The notes: a model not told the origin generated them from the sequence alone. A stretch of DNA of 64,000 nucleotides from DATFRX01 sp035630615 (GCA_035630615.1 DASQKI010000038.1:1-64000), one strand, 5' to 3'; shown: positions 1 through 8,620, counted from the first letter of the stretch. Program-made: numbers and translations.

Positions 1-109
1 TGAACTGCTGCTGGTCCGGCCCGATCGGTTGCGGCGTGAGCGTGAGCCAGGCGACAAATATCAGGTAGCCGCCGGTGACCACGCTCAAGAACGGATGACG
101 ATGGAGCAT
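1..109 (-). CDS. VanZ-like membrane protein, N-terminal part only (runs off the window)
   Basis: Reading the minus strand from an ATG at 109 gives an open frame of 36 codons that leaves the window at base 1. It begins MLHRHPFLSVV and continues into a hydrophobic stretch followed by WLTLTPQPIGPDQQQ. A short basic N-terminus, a first membrane helix and a conserved TLTPQP motif are what VanZ-family proteins start with. The VanZ family is linked to glycopeptide resistance, but most members have no known role. A CACACT element lies 6 bases upstream of the ATG, which would fit a leaderless start. The family call rests on this short segment only. Confidence 0.6.
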   Translation of the reverse strand, partial: MLHRHPFLSVVTGGYLIFVAWLTLTPQPIGPDQQQF

Positions 110-194
110 TGGTCCAGTGTGCGGGGCCGCAGCCGCCAGTCAACTCCGAACCGCCTGCCCGGACTCGACATGTGCCTCCCGTCACTTTCCCAGA

Positions 195-222
195 TGTCAC
201 AGTCGCCCAGGGCTGTCTCGTC
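195..222 (+). promoter_or_regulatory. Predicted ECF41-type promoter for the epimerase-sigma operon
   Basis: TGTCACA at 195-201 and CGTC at 219-222 are separated by 17 bases. These match the -35 and -10 elements I know for group ECF41 sigma factors. The downstream operon ends in an ECF41 gene, so the match is probably functional and autoregulatory. Transcription would start near 229, leaving a leader of about 35 bases before the ATG at 265. Confidence 0.7.
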
Positions 223-264
223 TCGCTTCCGACACAAACTCCGGAATCAGGAAGGGCGAGAATC

Positions 265-1188
265 ATGCGGGTATTTGTTGCTGGCGGCACTGGGGTCGTG
301 GGGCGACGGCTGGTGCCGCAGCTCGTGGCCCGGGGCCACCAGGTGACGGCGACGACGTCGAGCGCAGGCAAGTTGGACCTGCTGAAGCAGCTCGGCGCAG
401 ACGGCGTCGTGATGGACGGGCTCGATGCGATATCGGTCGGCGAAGCGGTGGCTGCCGCTCGGCCGGACGCGATCGTGCACCAGATGACGGCCATCTCTCA
501 GGGCAAGGCCAATCTCAAGCACATGGATCGGTGGTTCGCAACGACCAACCGGCTGCGCACGGAGGGGACGGATCACCTGCTGACGGCCGCCGAGGCGACC
601 GGTGTCTCCCACTTCGTCGCGCAGAGCTACGCAAACTGGAACGGTATCCGCGAGGGCGGCTGGGTGAAGACCGAAGACGATCCGCTGGAGATGCTCGAGG
701 GGACGGTCGCGTACCCGGTGACGAAGGCGATCCGCCACCTCGAGGACGCGGTCTTCAGGGCGGGCGGCGCCGCGCTGCGATATGGCGGACTGTACGGACC
801 GGGCACCACCGACGAACAGGTCGAGCTCATCCGCAAGCGGCAGTTCCCGCTCGTCGGGGGCGGTCGCGGCTATGCCTCGTGGGTGCATCTCGACGACGCG
901 GCGAGCGCCACCGTCCTGGCCGTGGAGCAAAAGGCTGCGGGCGTCTATAACATCGTCGATGACGAGCCGGCCCCGGCCAGCGAGTGGCTGCCCTATCTGG
1001 CAGCGAGTGCTGGCGCCAAGCCGCCGTTCAAGGCGCCGAAGTGGCTGGCCCAGCTGATGGCCGGAGACGTGGCGGTGACGATGATGACCGAGGGGCGCGG
1101 CTTCTCCAACGCCAAGGCCAAGCGCGAGCTCGGCTGGGAGTTGCGCTACCCCTCGTGGCGGCAGGGCTTCAGGGAAGGTTTGGCGTGA
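265..1188 (+). CDS. NAD(P)-dependent epimerase/dehydratase family protein (ECF41 target)
   Basis: A 307-residue extended short-chain dehydrogenase. The Rossmann loop GGTGVVG is at residues 7-13, directly after a beta strand (MRVFVA). The later YPVTK matches the YxxxK catalytic pair. I start at ATG 265, which follows GGAAGGG and begins at the dinucleotide-binding strand; an in-frame opening back to 109 has no support. Its stop codon overlaps the GTG start of the sigma factor gene, so the two are translationally coupled. ECF41 genes are typically next to a carboxymuconolactone decarboxylase, oxidoreductase or epimerase gene, and this is the epimerase version. The substrate is unknown. Confidence 0.85.
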   Translation: MRVFVAGGTGVVGRRLVPQLVARGHQVTATTSSAGKLDLLKQLGADGVVMDGLDAISVGEAVAAARPDAIVHQMTAISQGKANLKHMDRWFATTNRLRTEGTDHLLTAAEATGVSHFVAQSYANWNGIREGGWVKTEDDPLEMLEGTVAYPVTKAIRHLEDAVFRAGGAALRYGGLYGPGTTDEQVELIRKRQFPLVGGGRGYASWVHLDDAASATVLAVEQKAAGVYNIVDDEPAPASEWLPYLAASAGAKPPFKAPKWLAQLMAGDVAVTMMTEGRGFSNAKAKRELGWELRYPSWRQGFREGLA

Positions 1189-2108
1189 CCCGAGCCGAGG
1201 AGTTCGAGGAGCTGCGGCCGCTGCTGTTCGCGATCGCCTACCGGATCTTGGGGAGCGTGAGCGAGGCCGAGGACGCGGTCCAGGAGACCTGGCTGCGCTA
1301 CGAGGCATCGCCGACGCAACCCACGTCGACCAAGGCGTACCTCTCGGCCGTGGTGACTCGGATCTCGATCGACGTCCTGCGGTCGGCTCGCGTCCGGCGG
1401 GAAAGTTACGTCGGGAACTGGTTCCCCGAGCCGCTGCTCTCCGACCCCTACGCCGATCCGGAGCGGTCGGCGGAGTTGGCCGACTCGATATCCATGGCGG
1501 CCCTCCTATTACTCGAACGACTGAGCCCGCTCGAACGGGCCGTGTTCGTCCTGCGAGAGGTGTTCGGGTACGGCTTTCCCGAGATCGCCGTGGCCGTGGA
1601 CCGGTCAGAAGCCGCGTGCCGACAGCTCGCGGTGCGGGCCCGGCGCCACATGGACGACGGACGCCGTCGGTTCGAAGCCGGTCGCCGGGAACGGGACGAG
1701 CTGGCGGCTCGGTTCTTCGACGCCTTCAAGGAGGGCGACGTCGACGGTCTGCGGGACATGCTCGCCGCCGACGTCCAGATGGTCGGGGACAGCGGCGGCA
1801 AGGCTCCGCTCTGGGGCAAGGGCATCGCCGGCGCGGACAATGTGACCCGCCTGCTCACCGCCATGATCCCACCGTTCGTCCAGATCGGCGTCACCGTGGA
1901 GCCACACGAGATGAACGGCCAGCCAGGCGCGATCTTCCGCGATCGGGAGGGCAGGGTCGTCAACACGTTGACGCTCGACATCGTCGACGGTCAGATCCAG
2001 GCGATCCGCGCGGTGCTCAACCCCGACAAGCTCGGGCATGTGGGCCCCGTCGCGGACGCCTGGGCCGTCCTCCGCGAAGCGAACGAAGCTCGCCGTACCA
2101 CGGACTGA
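1185..2108 (+). CDS. ECF41-family RNA polymerase sigma factor with SnoaL-like C-terminal domain
   Basis: A 307-residue sigma factor of the SigJ/ECF41 type. Residues about 5-75 form sigma region 2 (LLFAIAYRILGSVSEAEDAVQ) and about 105-165 form region 4 with a helix-turn-helix (ERAVFVLREVFGYGFPEIA). The last 120 residues form a SnoaL/NTF2-like domain. It contains DSGGK, corresponding to the DGGGR motif of the group, and the hallmark NPDKL. In ECF41 proteins this domain replaces a separate anti-sigma factor and modulates activity. The GTG start overlaps the upstream stop codon (GTGA). The inducing signal is not known for this group. Confidence 0.93.
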   Translation: MTRAEEFEELRPLLFAIAYRILGSVSEAEDAVQETWLRYEASPTQPTSTKAYLSAVVTRISIDVLRSARVRRESYVGNWFPEPLLSDPYADPERSAELADSISMAALLLLERLSPLERAVFVLREVFGYGFPEIAVAVDRSEAACRQLAVRARRHMDDGRRRFEAGRRERDELAARFFDAFKEGDVDGLRDMLAADVQMVGDSGGKAPLWGKGIAGADNVTRLLTAMIPPFVQIGVTVEPHEMNGQPGAIFRDREGRVVNTLTLDIVDGQIQAIRAVLNPDKLGHVGPVADAWAVLREANEARRTTD

Positions 2109-2137
2109 CTCGCACCTGTCGCGTAGCGTCGGCTCTC

Positions 2138-2758
2138 GTGGTCGATCCGACAAACGACACATTGGGCTCGTGGGAGCCACTGACACCTACGGAGGTCGCC
2201 AGTGTGCTGCATGGCTTGATCTGCCTGTGGTGGATCGCGGGTGGATGGGCCATCGACCTCCATCTTGGGCGTCAGACCCGGTCACATGCCGACATCGATG
2301 TGCTGATCCTGCGTAGCGATCAGGCACTCCTTCAGCGCCACCTCGGGGGATGGGACGTCCAGGCGGCCGATCCGCCCGGCAGCCTGCGTCCTTGGTCTCG
2401 TCGGGGCGACGTTCTCCCGCCAGGCGTCCACGACATCTGGTGTCGCAGGTCTCCGTTGTCGCCATGGTGCCTGCAACTCATGCTCGCCGAGGAGTCGGAT
2501 GATCAGTGGGTGTACCGCCGGGACACTCGCATCCGCCGCCCGGTTGCCGAACTCGACGGCCCAGCATCGAGCATCGAGCATCGAGTGCTCAGTCCTGAGG
2601 TGCAGCTGCTCTACAAAAGCGCCCACCCGCGCGAGAAGGACCACGCCGACTTCGATGCCGTCGTCGGATACCTCGACGCCTCACAGCGTCGGTGGCTCCG
2701 GGAGTCGCTCCTGGTTGTGTCCCCCCGACACCCCTGGCTTTCGCGTCTGGACCACTGA
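2138..2758 (+). CDS. Aminoglycoside adenylyltransferase-like nucleotidyltransferase
   Basis: A 206-residue protein with the nucleotidyltransferase-fold core WIAGGWAID followed by an HADIDVLI segment, as in ANT(2'')/AadB-like enzymes. The GG and the paired acidic residues (D-x-D) would bind the nucleotide and metal. Homologues in soil actinobacteria are often not resistance genes, so activity on aminoglycosides is only a possibility. TAGCGT at 2124-2129 lies 8 bases before the GTG at 2138, which suggests a leaderless message and decides the start. It stands alone, 29 bases after the sigma factor gene. Confidence 0.75.
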   Translation: MVDPTNDTLGSWEPLTPTEVASVLHGLICLWWIAGGWAIDLHLGRQTRSHADIDVLILRSDQALLQRHLGGWDVQAADPPGSLRPWSRRGDVLPPGVHDIWCRRSPLSPWCLQLMLAEESDDQWVYRRDTRIRRPVAELDGPASSIEHRVLSPEVQLLYKSAHPREKDHADFDAVVGYLDASQRRWLRESLLVVSPRHPWLSRLDH

Positions 2759-2962
2759 CTCCGGCCAAGCCGTCAGCGTAGGGAGTCCAACGAAGGCAAG
2801 CCGCAGAGCGATGGATTTGGCGTACACCTCCGCAACGCTTCCGGAGGTCAGCGCCCGACTCAGATCGATCGACGACACGACGCCACCGTACAAACCGTCG
2901 TCACCGCATGGGCTCGCTGTCGTCTGCCTGTGGAGGCTCCGGAACGGCGTACGATCTCGCAT

Positions 2963-3412
2963 GTGACCAGCCGACCCGCCGCTGAGCAGCACTTGCGCGA
3001 CCTCGCGCTGCTGCGCCGCGTGCGCGACCGGATCGACCGGGAGTACGCGCAGCCTCTCGACGTCGAGGCACTCGCCCGCGGCGTGAACATGTCGGCCGGA
3101 CATCTCAGCCGCAAGTTCCGACTCGCATACGGCGAGTCGCCGTACGCGTACCTGATGACTCGACGTATCGAGCGCGCGATGGCGCTGCTGCGTCGTGGCG
3201 ACCTCAGCGTCACCGACGTCTGTTTCGCGGTCGGCTGCGCGTCGCTCGGCACCTTCAGCACGCGCTTCACCGAGCTGGTCGGTGTGCCGCCCAGCGTCTA
3301 TCGGTGCCAGGGGGCGCGCGTGACGGCGGGAATGCCGCCATGCATCGCGAAACAGGTGACCAGACCGATCAGGAATCAAGAAGCACCTGTCATCGAGCCA
3401 CAGCTAGCGTGA
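2963..3412 (+). CDS. AraC-family transcriptional regulator (single-domain)
   Basis: A 149-residue protein made almost entirely of the two-helix-turn-helix AraC/XylS DNA-binding module (residues about 13-110). NMSAGHLSRKFRLAYGESP and the second helix-turn-helix with VCFAVGCASLGTFSTRF are typical. It lacks an effector-binding domain, like MarA/SoxS. TACGAT at 2950-2955 lies 7 bases before GTG 2963, supporting a leaderless start there. It precedes the VOC gene by 5 bases, and the sequence box that the VOC gene shares with two other genes lies inside its 3' end. This makes it the obvious candidate to bind that box. Confidence 0.88.
   Translation: MTSRPAAEQHLRDLALLRRVRDRIDREYAQPLDVEALARGVNMSAGHLSRKFRLAYGESPYAYLMTRRIERAMALLRRGDLSVTDVCFAVGCASLGTFSTRFTELVGVPPSVYRCQGARVTAGMPPCIAKQVTRPIRNQEAPVIEPQLA
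3369..3410 (+). promoter_or_regulatory. Shared regulatory box and -10 element, copy A (VOC gene)
   Basis: The box TCAGGAATCAAGAAGC is at 3369-3384. CTAGC follows after exactly 19 bases, giving the -10 hexamer TAGCGT at 3405-3410. The ATG of the VOC gene is 7 bases further on, so the transcript would be leaderless. The same arrangement occurs at 5134-5175 and 8700-8741. The box would cover about -49 to -34, overlapping the -35 position as a class II activator site does. Confidence 0.7.
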
Positions 3413-3417
3413 CGGCC

Positions 3418-3828
3418 ATGGACATCACCATTCACGCGAGTTTTCTTCCGCACGACGACCCAGAAGAGTCTCTGGCGTTCTATCGCGACGCCCTCGGCTT
3501 CGAGGTCCGCAGCGACGTCGGATCCGGCCAGATGCGCTGGATCACAGTCGGCCCCGCCGGCCAGCCCGGCACGTCCATCCTCCTGGCGCCGCCAGCCGCC
3601 GACCCTGGCATGACCGAGGACGAGCGCCGCACGATCGCCGAGATGATGGCCAAGGGCACCTACGGCTGGATCCTCCTGGCCACCAAGGATCTCGACGACA
3701 CCTTCGAGCGGGTGCAGACGACCGATGCCGAGGTCGTCCAGGAGCCGACCGAGCAGCCGTACGGCGTTCGCGACTGCGCCTTCCGCGATCCGGCCGGCAA
3801 CATGGTCCGTATTCAGGAGCTGGGCTGA
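3418..3828 (+). CDS. VOC-family (glyoxalase/bleomycin resistance-like) protein
   Basis: A 136-residue single-chain vicinal oxygen chelate protein with two beta-alpha-beta-beta-beta units. The first begins ASFLPHDDPEESLAFYRDALGF. The second ends in YGVRDCAFRDPAGNMVRI, the usual metal-site region. Members range from glyoxalases and dioxygenases to drug-binding proteins, so the substrate cannot be called. The start at ATG 3418 is set by the -10 element 7 bases upstream. AraC-VOC gene pairs are common in actinobacteria. Confidence 0.87.
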   Translation: MDITIHASFLPHDDPEESLAFYRDALGFEVRSDVGSGQMRWITVGPAGQPGTSILLAPPAADPGMTEDERRTIAEMMAKGTYGWILLATKDLDDTFERVQTTDAEVVQEPTEQPYGVRDCAFRDPAGNMVRIQELG

Positions 3829-3858
3829 GCCGGTCGGCGCCGCTGCCGTGACTGACAG

Positions 3859-5172
3859 GTGAAGCGAGACCGACCTGAGGCGCGTCCTCGCGAGGCGTCC
3901 TCGGTCCTCCAACGATTCGTCCCGACCGCCTATCGGCCGGTGCTCGCCAATCGAGTGTTCCGGCGACTGATCTTGGGCTTCGGGGTCTCGTACCTCGGAG
4001 ACGGGATGAGCTTCGTGGCGGTGGCATGGCTTGCGATCGAGCTCTCACCAGCGGCGACCGCGGGCCTGTGGGTCGGCGGCGCGGTGGCCGCGTACACACT
4101 GCCCGGCGTGGTCGGCGCGCTCGTGCTCGGTCGACGGCTGCGCCGAGTGTCGGCCAAGCGGCTCCTTCTCATCGACAACGTCGTTCGCGGCGTCTTCCTC
4201 GGCGCCATACCGCTCGCCTGGCTCGCCGGGCTACTGACGCTGCCGCTGTACGTCATCCTGCTCGCCGCCTCGTCGCTGCTTCACGCGTGGGGCAGCGCGG
4301 GCAAGTACACCTTGTTGGCCGAACTGCTGCCCGTCGAGCAACGGCTCGCAGCCAACACCCTCGTCAGCTCGCTCAACTTCGCCGCCACGATCGCCGGGCC
4401 CGCGATCGCCGGAGTGCTGGTGACGTACGTCAGCTCCGCTCTCGTGCTCGGCCTGGACGCCCTCACGTACTTGTTCCTCGCCGTGCTCATCGTCCGCACC
4501 CGCCTGCCGGATTCGGGGCATGTCTCACCAGTCGACCAGGAGGCCGCCCGTGGTGGACTCGCGCTGCTGCGGTCCTATCCCGAGCTGCTCGGGCTGCTGA
4601 CGCTCACCTGGTTCTTCAACCTGTTGTACGGGCCCGTCGAGGTCGCCCTGCCGCTCCACGTGACCGACGACCTGCACGGACCAGGCACGCTGCTCGGCCT
4701 CTACTGGATGCTGTTCGGCATCGGTGCGGTGATCGGCGGGCTCGCGGTCGGTGCGCTGCGACAGTTGCCGCTCTGGCCCGTGACGATCGCGATCGTGATC
4801 GGTTGGGGGCTCACGCTGCTGCCGTTCGGGTTCGACGTTCCGACCGCCGTCACCGTCGCGTTCTTCACGCTCGGCGGCGCGATCTACGGACCGTTCGTGG
4901 CGCTCTCGGTGACTCTGATGCAGGCGAAGGCACCACCGCAATACCTGGCCGCGATGCTCGCGGCTCGCAGCGCCGCGCTGCTCACCGCCTCGCCGATCGG
5001 CACGGCGCTCGGCGGACCTCTCACAACGGCGCTCGGCCCGCGAGCGACTCTCGGCGGCTCAGGACTCGCCACCGTGGCACTCGGGGCCGTCGCCTGCGCG
5101 CTACTGCTGACTCGGCGCCGGCGACCAGACCAATCAGGAATCGAGAAGCACTCGCGCTCGGGGCAGACCTAG
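3859..5172 (+). CDS. Major facilitator superfamily transporter
   Basis: A 437-residue integral membrane protein with about 12 hydrophobic helices. The N-terminal half shows VFRRLILGFGVSYLGDGMSF, typical of drug-exporter-like MFS proteins of the MFS_3/enterobactin-exporter kind. The GTG at 3859 is the first start, 30 bases after the VOC stop, and no strong ribosome site is visible. It may be co-transcribed with the VOC gene. Its last 13 codons overlap regulatory box B of the following gene. Export of a small toxic molecule is likely, but the substrate is unknown. Confidence 0.82.
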   Translation: MKRDRPEARPREASSVLQRFVPTAYRPVLANRVFRRLILGFGVSYLGDGMSFVAVAWLAIELSPAATAGLWVGGAVAAYTLPGVVGALVLGRRLRRVSAKRLLLIDNVVRGVFLGAIPLAWLAGLLTLPLYVILLAASSLLHAWGSAGKYTLLAELLPVEQRLAANTLVSSLNFAATIAGPAIAGVLVTYVSSALVLGLDALTYLFLAVLIVRTRLPDSGHVSPVDQEAARGGLALLRSYPELLGLLTLTWFFNLLYGPVEVALPLHVTDDLHGPGTLLGLYWMLFGIGAVIGGLAVGALRQLPLWPVTIAIVIGWGLTLLPFGFDVPTAVTVAFFTLGGAIYGPFVALSVTLMQAKAPPQYLAAMLAARSAALLTASPIGTALGGPLTTALGPRATLGGSGLATVALGAVACALLLTRRRRPDQSGIEKHSRSGQT

Positions 5173-5175
5173 CCT
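5134..5175 (+). promoter_or_regulatory. Shared regulatory box and -10 element, copy B (DUF1801 gene)
   Basis: TCAGGAATCGAGAAGC at 5134-5149, then 19 bases, then CTAGC with the -10 hexamer TAGCCT at 5170-5175. The 15 bases left of the box are also nearly identical to copy A (CGACCAGACCAA against TGACCAGACCGA). Transcription would begin near 5182, leaving a leader of about 60 bases with a good ribosome site before the ATG at 5245. The site lies inside the end of the MFS gene in a different reading frame from copy A, so the conservation is at DNA level. Confidence 0.7.
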
Positions 5176-5244
5176 TGTCTCCATAGACACGGCCCACCGG
5201 CTCGTGCGGCCGAGCGCCAAGACCATGTAACACGGGAGGGAACG

Positions 5245-5733
5245 ATGACCATCAAGAAGGCCACGCAGAAGTCCGCCAAGAAAACCGCGGCCAGCAACAA
5301 GGAGTCCAAGGGATTCACCGCCGAGGAACGCGCCGCGATGAAGGATCGCGCCCAAGAGCTGAAGTCGGAAGCACGCCGTGGCAAGCGTGGGAGCAAGAAG
5401 GACGGCGAAAGCGACCTGCTCGAGAAGATCGCCGAGATGTCGAAGGCAGATCGCGTCATGGCCGAGCGGCTCCATGCGATCATCACGGACAGCGCGCCCG
5501 AGCTCTCGCCGAAGACCTGGTACGGAATGCCCGCCTACGCCAACGACGACGGCAAGGTTGTCTGCTTCTTCCAAAGCGCCGCCAAGTTCAAGGCGAGGTA
5601 CGCGACGCTCGGCTTCAACGACACGGCGAACCTCGACGCCGGCTCGATGTGGCCGACCAGCTTCGCGCTCAAGGACTTGACCGCGACCGAAGAGGCCAAG
5701 ATCGCCAAGCTTGTAAAGAAGGCGGTGAGCTGA
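5245..5733 (+). CDS. DUF1801-family protein with lysine/alanine-rich N-terminal tail
   Basis: A 162-residue protein. Residues 1-60 are rich in Lys, Ala and Glu and look disordered or nucleic-acid binding. Residues about 70-160 form a DUF1801/YdhG-like domain, with the recognisable KTWYGMPAYANDDGKVVCFF segment. The fold is widespread in soil actinobacteria and Bacillus without a fixed biochemical role. GGGAGGG precedes ATG 5245. The gene has its own copy of the box shared with the VOC and UvrA-like genes, which suggests common control. Confidence 0.85.
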   Translation: MTIKKATQKSAKKTAASNKESKGFTAEERAAMKDRAQELKSEARRGKRGSKKDGESDLLEKIAEMSKADRVMAERLHAIITDSAPELSPKTWYGMPAYANDDGKVVCFFQSAAKFKARYATLGFNDTANLDAGSMWPTSFALKDLTATEEAKIAKLVKKAVS

Positions 5734-5746
5734 GCGACTTCGATCC

Positions 5747-6217
5747 CTACATCTGTCGGGCCGCCACCTTGATCGCCTCGCGGATACGGGGGTAGGTGCC
5801 GCAGCGGCAGATGTTGCGAAGCGTGTCGAGGTCGTCGTCGGTAATCGACCGACCCTCGTCCCGCACCCGTCTCACGAGATCGATCGCGGCCATGATCTGA
5901 CCCGGCTGGCAGTAGCCGCACTGGGCGACGTCGTAGTCGATCCACGCCTGCTGCATGGGATGCAGATCGTCGCCGTCGGCTAGGCCTTCGATCGTGGTGA
6001 TCTCGTCGTCGGCGCCGATCTTGCCTACCGGCACCGAGCACGGGTTGAACGCCTTGCCGTTGATGTGGCTGGTGCAGGCCTTGCAGACGTTGATCCCGCA
6101 GCCGTACTTGGGTCCCCGGACCCCGAGTAGGTCGCGCAGCACCCAGAGCAGTCGTACGTCGTCCTCGACGTCGACGGACACCGTTTCGCCGTTGACCTTG
6201 AAGATATGTGTCGTCAC
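5747..6217 (-). CDS. [2Fe-2S] subunit of a molybdenum hydroxylase (IorA type)
   Basis: A 156-residue small subunit carrying two 2Fe-2S clusters. Cys40, 45, 48 and 60 form the plant ferredoxin-type site (YGCGINVCKAC). Cys100, 103, 137 and 139 form the C-terminal four-helix cluster (CGYC and CRC). It passes electrons from the molybdenum site of its partner. The GTG at 6217 follows GGAGC and lies 10 bases after the stop of the large-subunit gene, so the pair is one operon. A longer opening upstream lies inside the large-subunit gene and is a shadow. No FAD subunit is present. Confidence 0.9.
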   Translation of the reverse strand: MTTHIFKVNGETVSVDVEDDVRLLWVLRDLLGVRGPKYGCGINVCKACTSHINGKAFNPCSVPVGKIGADDEITTIEGLADGDDLHPMQQAWIDYDVAQCGYCQPGQIMAAIDLVRRVRDEGRSITDDDLDTLRNICRCGTYPRIREAIKVAARQM

Positions 6218-6227
6218 GAGAAGCTCC

Positions 6228-8570
6228 TTACCGAACGAAGTCGAGGCCGTTGGTCGGCGACTGTGGGATCGGCGGCACCGTCGGGAATGGCTCGAAGTGC
6301 AGGTCACCGCGATGGTTGATGGGGAACTCGGTGGGCATGGTGCCGGTGGCCCGCCAGTACGCGTTGGCCGTTGCCGAACACGCGGCCGCGACACCGAACT
6401 CGCCGACGCCACCGGGGCTCTCGTCCTCGGAGTCCTTGATGACGACCTGAACGTCGAACGGGACGTTCCACTGCCGCGTGTAGGCGTAGTTGTCCCAGCT
6501 GGCCTCGAGGAAGTGGCCGTCCTCGAGGTGCACGCTCGAGGTGAGCACCAGGGCGATCCCGTCCATGATGCCGCCGATCATCTGCGCCTCGAGACCCTTC
6601 GGGTTGACCACGAGCCCGACGTCGACGGCGAACACCACCTTGGTCACGCGGGGTCCGTTGACCCCTTGGCGGACCTTGCGGTTGACGGTCTTCGGACTGC
6701 AGTCGATCTCGACCAGGCAGGCCGAGTAGCCGTGGTATTCGTTGTGGATGCCGAGCCCTTGCGCGTGATGACGCGGCATTCGCCGGCCCCACTCGCCGAC
6801 CTCGGCGACCTCGTCGAGCACGGCGCGGGCACGGTCATTACGAACGTGGGTACGCCGGAATTCGTACGGGTCCTTGCCCGTCTTCTTGGCGAGTTTGTCG
6901 ACGGTCAACTCGCGGGCGATCGCTACGTTGGGCGAGTAGATGTTGCGCATCGAGCCGGTGTTGAACCGTCGATCGGTGAGCTCGCTGAGCAAGGACGTGG
7001 TGGGGCCAAAATTGTAGTGGGCTCCGGCCGTCAACGCGTAGATCGTCTGCGAGACGGAGTAGTCGGCCACCGGTAGCTTGGCAGCGGCCGCCGTGACGAC
7101 GTCGCCGAATCCGTGGGCGAAGTCGGTACGGGCGCTCGTGTGTCGCTGCTCGTAGGTCAGCACCTGGTCGCCCAGAAGGGTCGCGCGTACTCGCGAGGTG
7201 CACATCGGATGCACCCGTCCTTGGCGGGAGTCGTCGGCCCGGTGCCACATCAGCCGGACCGGCACACTCATCGCCTGCGACGCCAGCGCCGCGTCCATCG
7301 CACCGTCGTGGAACAGCTTCCGACCGAACGAGCCGCCGCCCTGCACCACGTTGACCGTGACCTTGTTGAGCGGCAGGCCTAGCTCGTAGGCGATCGCCTG
7401 TTGGGCCGCGACCGGTACCTTGAAGCCGCCCCAAATCTCCGCAGAGTCGTTTCGTACGTCGGCGATCGCACAGTAGGTCTCGAGCGCGGAGTTGCTGGCG
7501 AACATGAAGGTGAACGAGGTGTCGACCGTCTTGGCCAGGATCGGCACCTTCGGTACCGCCATCGGAATCTCGGCACGCTTCAGCTCGGCCAGGATGTCGT
7601 CGTCGGAGTCGGAGCCGCCCACCTCGCCCGGTCCCCAATCGACGTCGAGGGCGATCATCGCGTCGATGCACTGCCCGAAGGTGCGCGCCCGAACGGCCAC
7701 TCCGGTTGGGATGACCGCCACATGGGTGACACCCGGCATCTCGACCACGTCCGCCTCGTTGCGGACCGAGCGGACCGTGCCGTTGATGGTGGGTGGCCGG
7801 CACACCATGCACGGCAGCGCGCCAGGGACGTCGAGGTCCATGGCGAACCGCTTGGCGCCGGTGACGATGTCGCGGGCGTCGGTGCGTCCGACGGGAGTTC
7901 CGACGACCCTGAGATCTGCGGTGGCCTTGAGCTCGACCTCCACCTGCCGCGTCTCCTTGACCGCGGCCCTCTCGATCAGATCCCTGTACGGAATGCGGGT
8001 GCCGTCGGGCGCGATCACCTCTCCCTTGTCGGTCTCGAGCGCCGTCGGCGACAGACCTCCGAGCATCAGCGCGGCCGCCTCCAGCAAGGCGCCTCGAGCG
8101 ATAGCGGCCGCGGTGCGGATCGGGAAGTAGGTCGAAACCGTGGAGTTGGAGCCGCCGGTGAGCTGGTTCATCACCAGCTCCGGCCGGGCCTTCGCCAGAG
8201 TGACCACGACGTTTTCGACCGGCACGTCGAGCTCGTCGGCGATGATCATCGCGGTCGAGGTCACGATGCCTTGACCGACCTCCATCCGGGGCAGCGCGAA
8301 GTGCACCGTGCCGTCCTCGCGGACCTCCATCCGGATCAGATGCGAGGTCGGTTTGGCGGCGTAGTTCTGGGCGTCGGCCAGGTCGAAGATGTCGGCCGGA
8401 AGGCCGGTCGTGGGGATCGTGAGCCTTGCCGCCTGGCCGGCCAGACTCGGGGCGTTCGTGTCCGTCCCCAGGCGAACCCCCACCGCTAGGGTCGGCGCTA
8501 CCACCAGATAGCCGAGCACCCGGCGCCGGCTGACCTGTCGCGTCTCGTGGGCCCCGTCGAGCGTCGTCAT
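6228..8570 (-). CDS. Molybdopterin-binding subunit of a molybdenum hydroxylase (IorB type)
   Basis: A 780-residue xanthine-dehydrogenase-family large subunit of the isoquinoline 1-oxidoreductase/aldehyde dehydrogenase type that works without an FAD subunit. The N-terminus carries SRRRVLGYLVVAPTLAVG, resembling a Tat signal or anchor. The molybdenum domains include GGSFGRK (about residue 415) and the near-C-terminal GGVGEFGVA with the catalytic Glu. Such enzymes hydroxylate N-heterocycles or aldehydes and usually act at or outside the membrane. The Tat-like region fits this, though RRR without a full SRRxFLK is a weak match. The specific substrate is not predictable. Confidence 0.9.
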   Translation of the reverse strand: MTTLDGAHETRQVSRRRVLGYLVVAPTLAVGVRLGTDTNAPSLAGQAARLTIPTTGLPADIFDLADAQNYAAKPTSHLIRMEVREDGTVHFALPRMEVGQGIVTSTAMIIADELDVPVENVVVTLAKARPELVMNQLTGGSNSTVSTYFPIRTAAAIARGALLEAAALMLGGLSPTALETDKGEVIAPDGTRIPYRDLIERAAVKETRQVEVELKATADLRVVGTPVGRTDARDIVTGAKRFAMDLDVPGALPCMVCRPPTINGTVRSVRNEADVVEMPGVTHVAVIPTGVAVRARTFGQCIDAMIALDVDWGPGEVGGSDSDDDILAELKRAEIPMAVPKVPILAKTVDTSFTFMFASNSALETYCAIADVRNDSAEIWGGFKVPVAAQQAIAYELGLPLNKVTVNVVQGGGSFGRKLFHDGAMDAALASQAMSVPVRLMWHRADDSRQGRVHPMCTSRVRATLLGDQVLTYEQRHTSARTDFAHGFGDVVTAAAAKLPVADYSVSQTIYALTAGAHYNFGPTTSLLSELTDRRFNTGSMRNIYSPNVAIARELTVDKLAKKTGKDPYEFRRTHVRNDRARAVLDEVAEVGEWGRRMPRHHAQGLGIHNEYHGYSACLVEIDCSPKTVNRKVRQGVNGPRVTKVVFAVDVGLVVNPKGLEAQMIGGIMDGIALVLTSSVHLEDGHFLEASWDNYAYTRQWNVPFDVQVVIKDSEDESPGGVGEFGVAAACSATANAYWRATGTMPTEFPINHRGDLHFEPFPTVPPIPQSPTNGLDFVR

Positions 8571-8620
8571 GCGGTCGCCCTCATTTCATACTCGAAGATT
8601 CAACCACCGATCACAGTGGC

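Noticed and set aside
109..264. Longer N-terminus for the epimerase
   Set aside because: The opening covers the ECF41 promoter; the Rossmann strand begins at the ATG at 265 behind a ribosome site.
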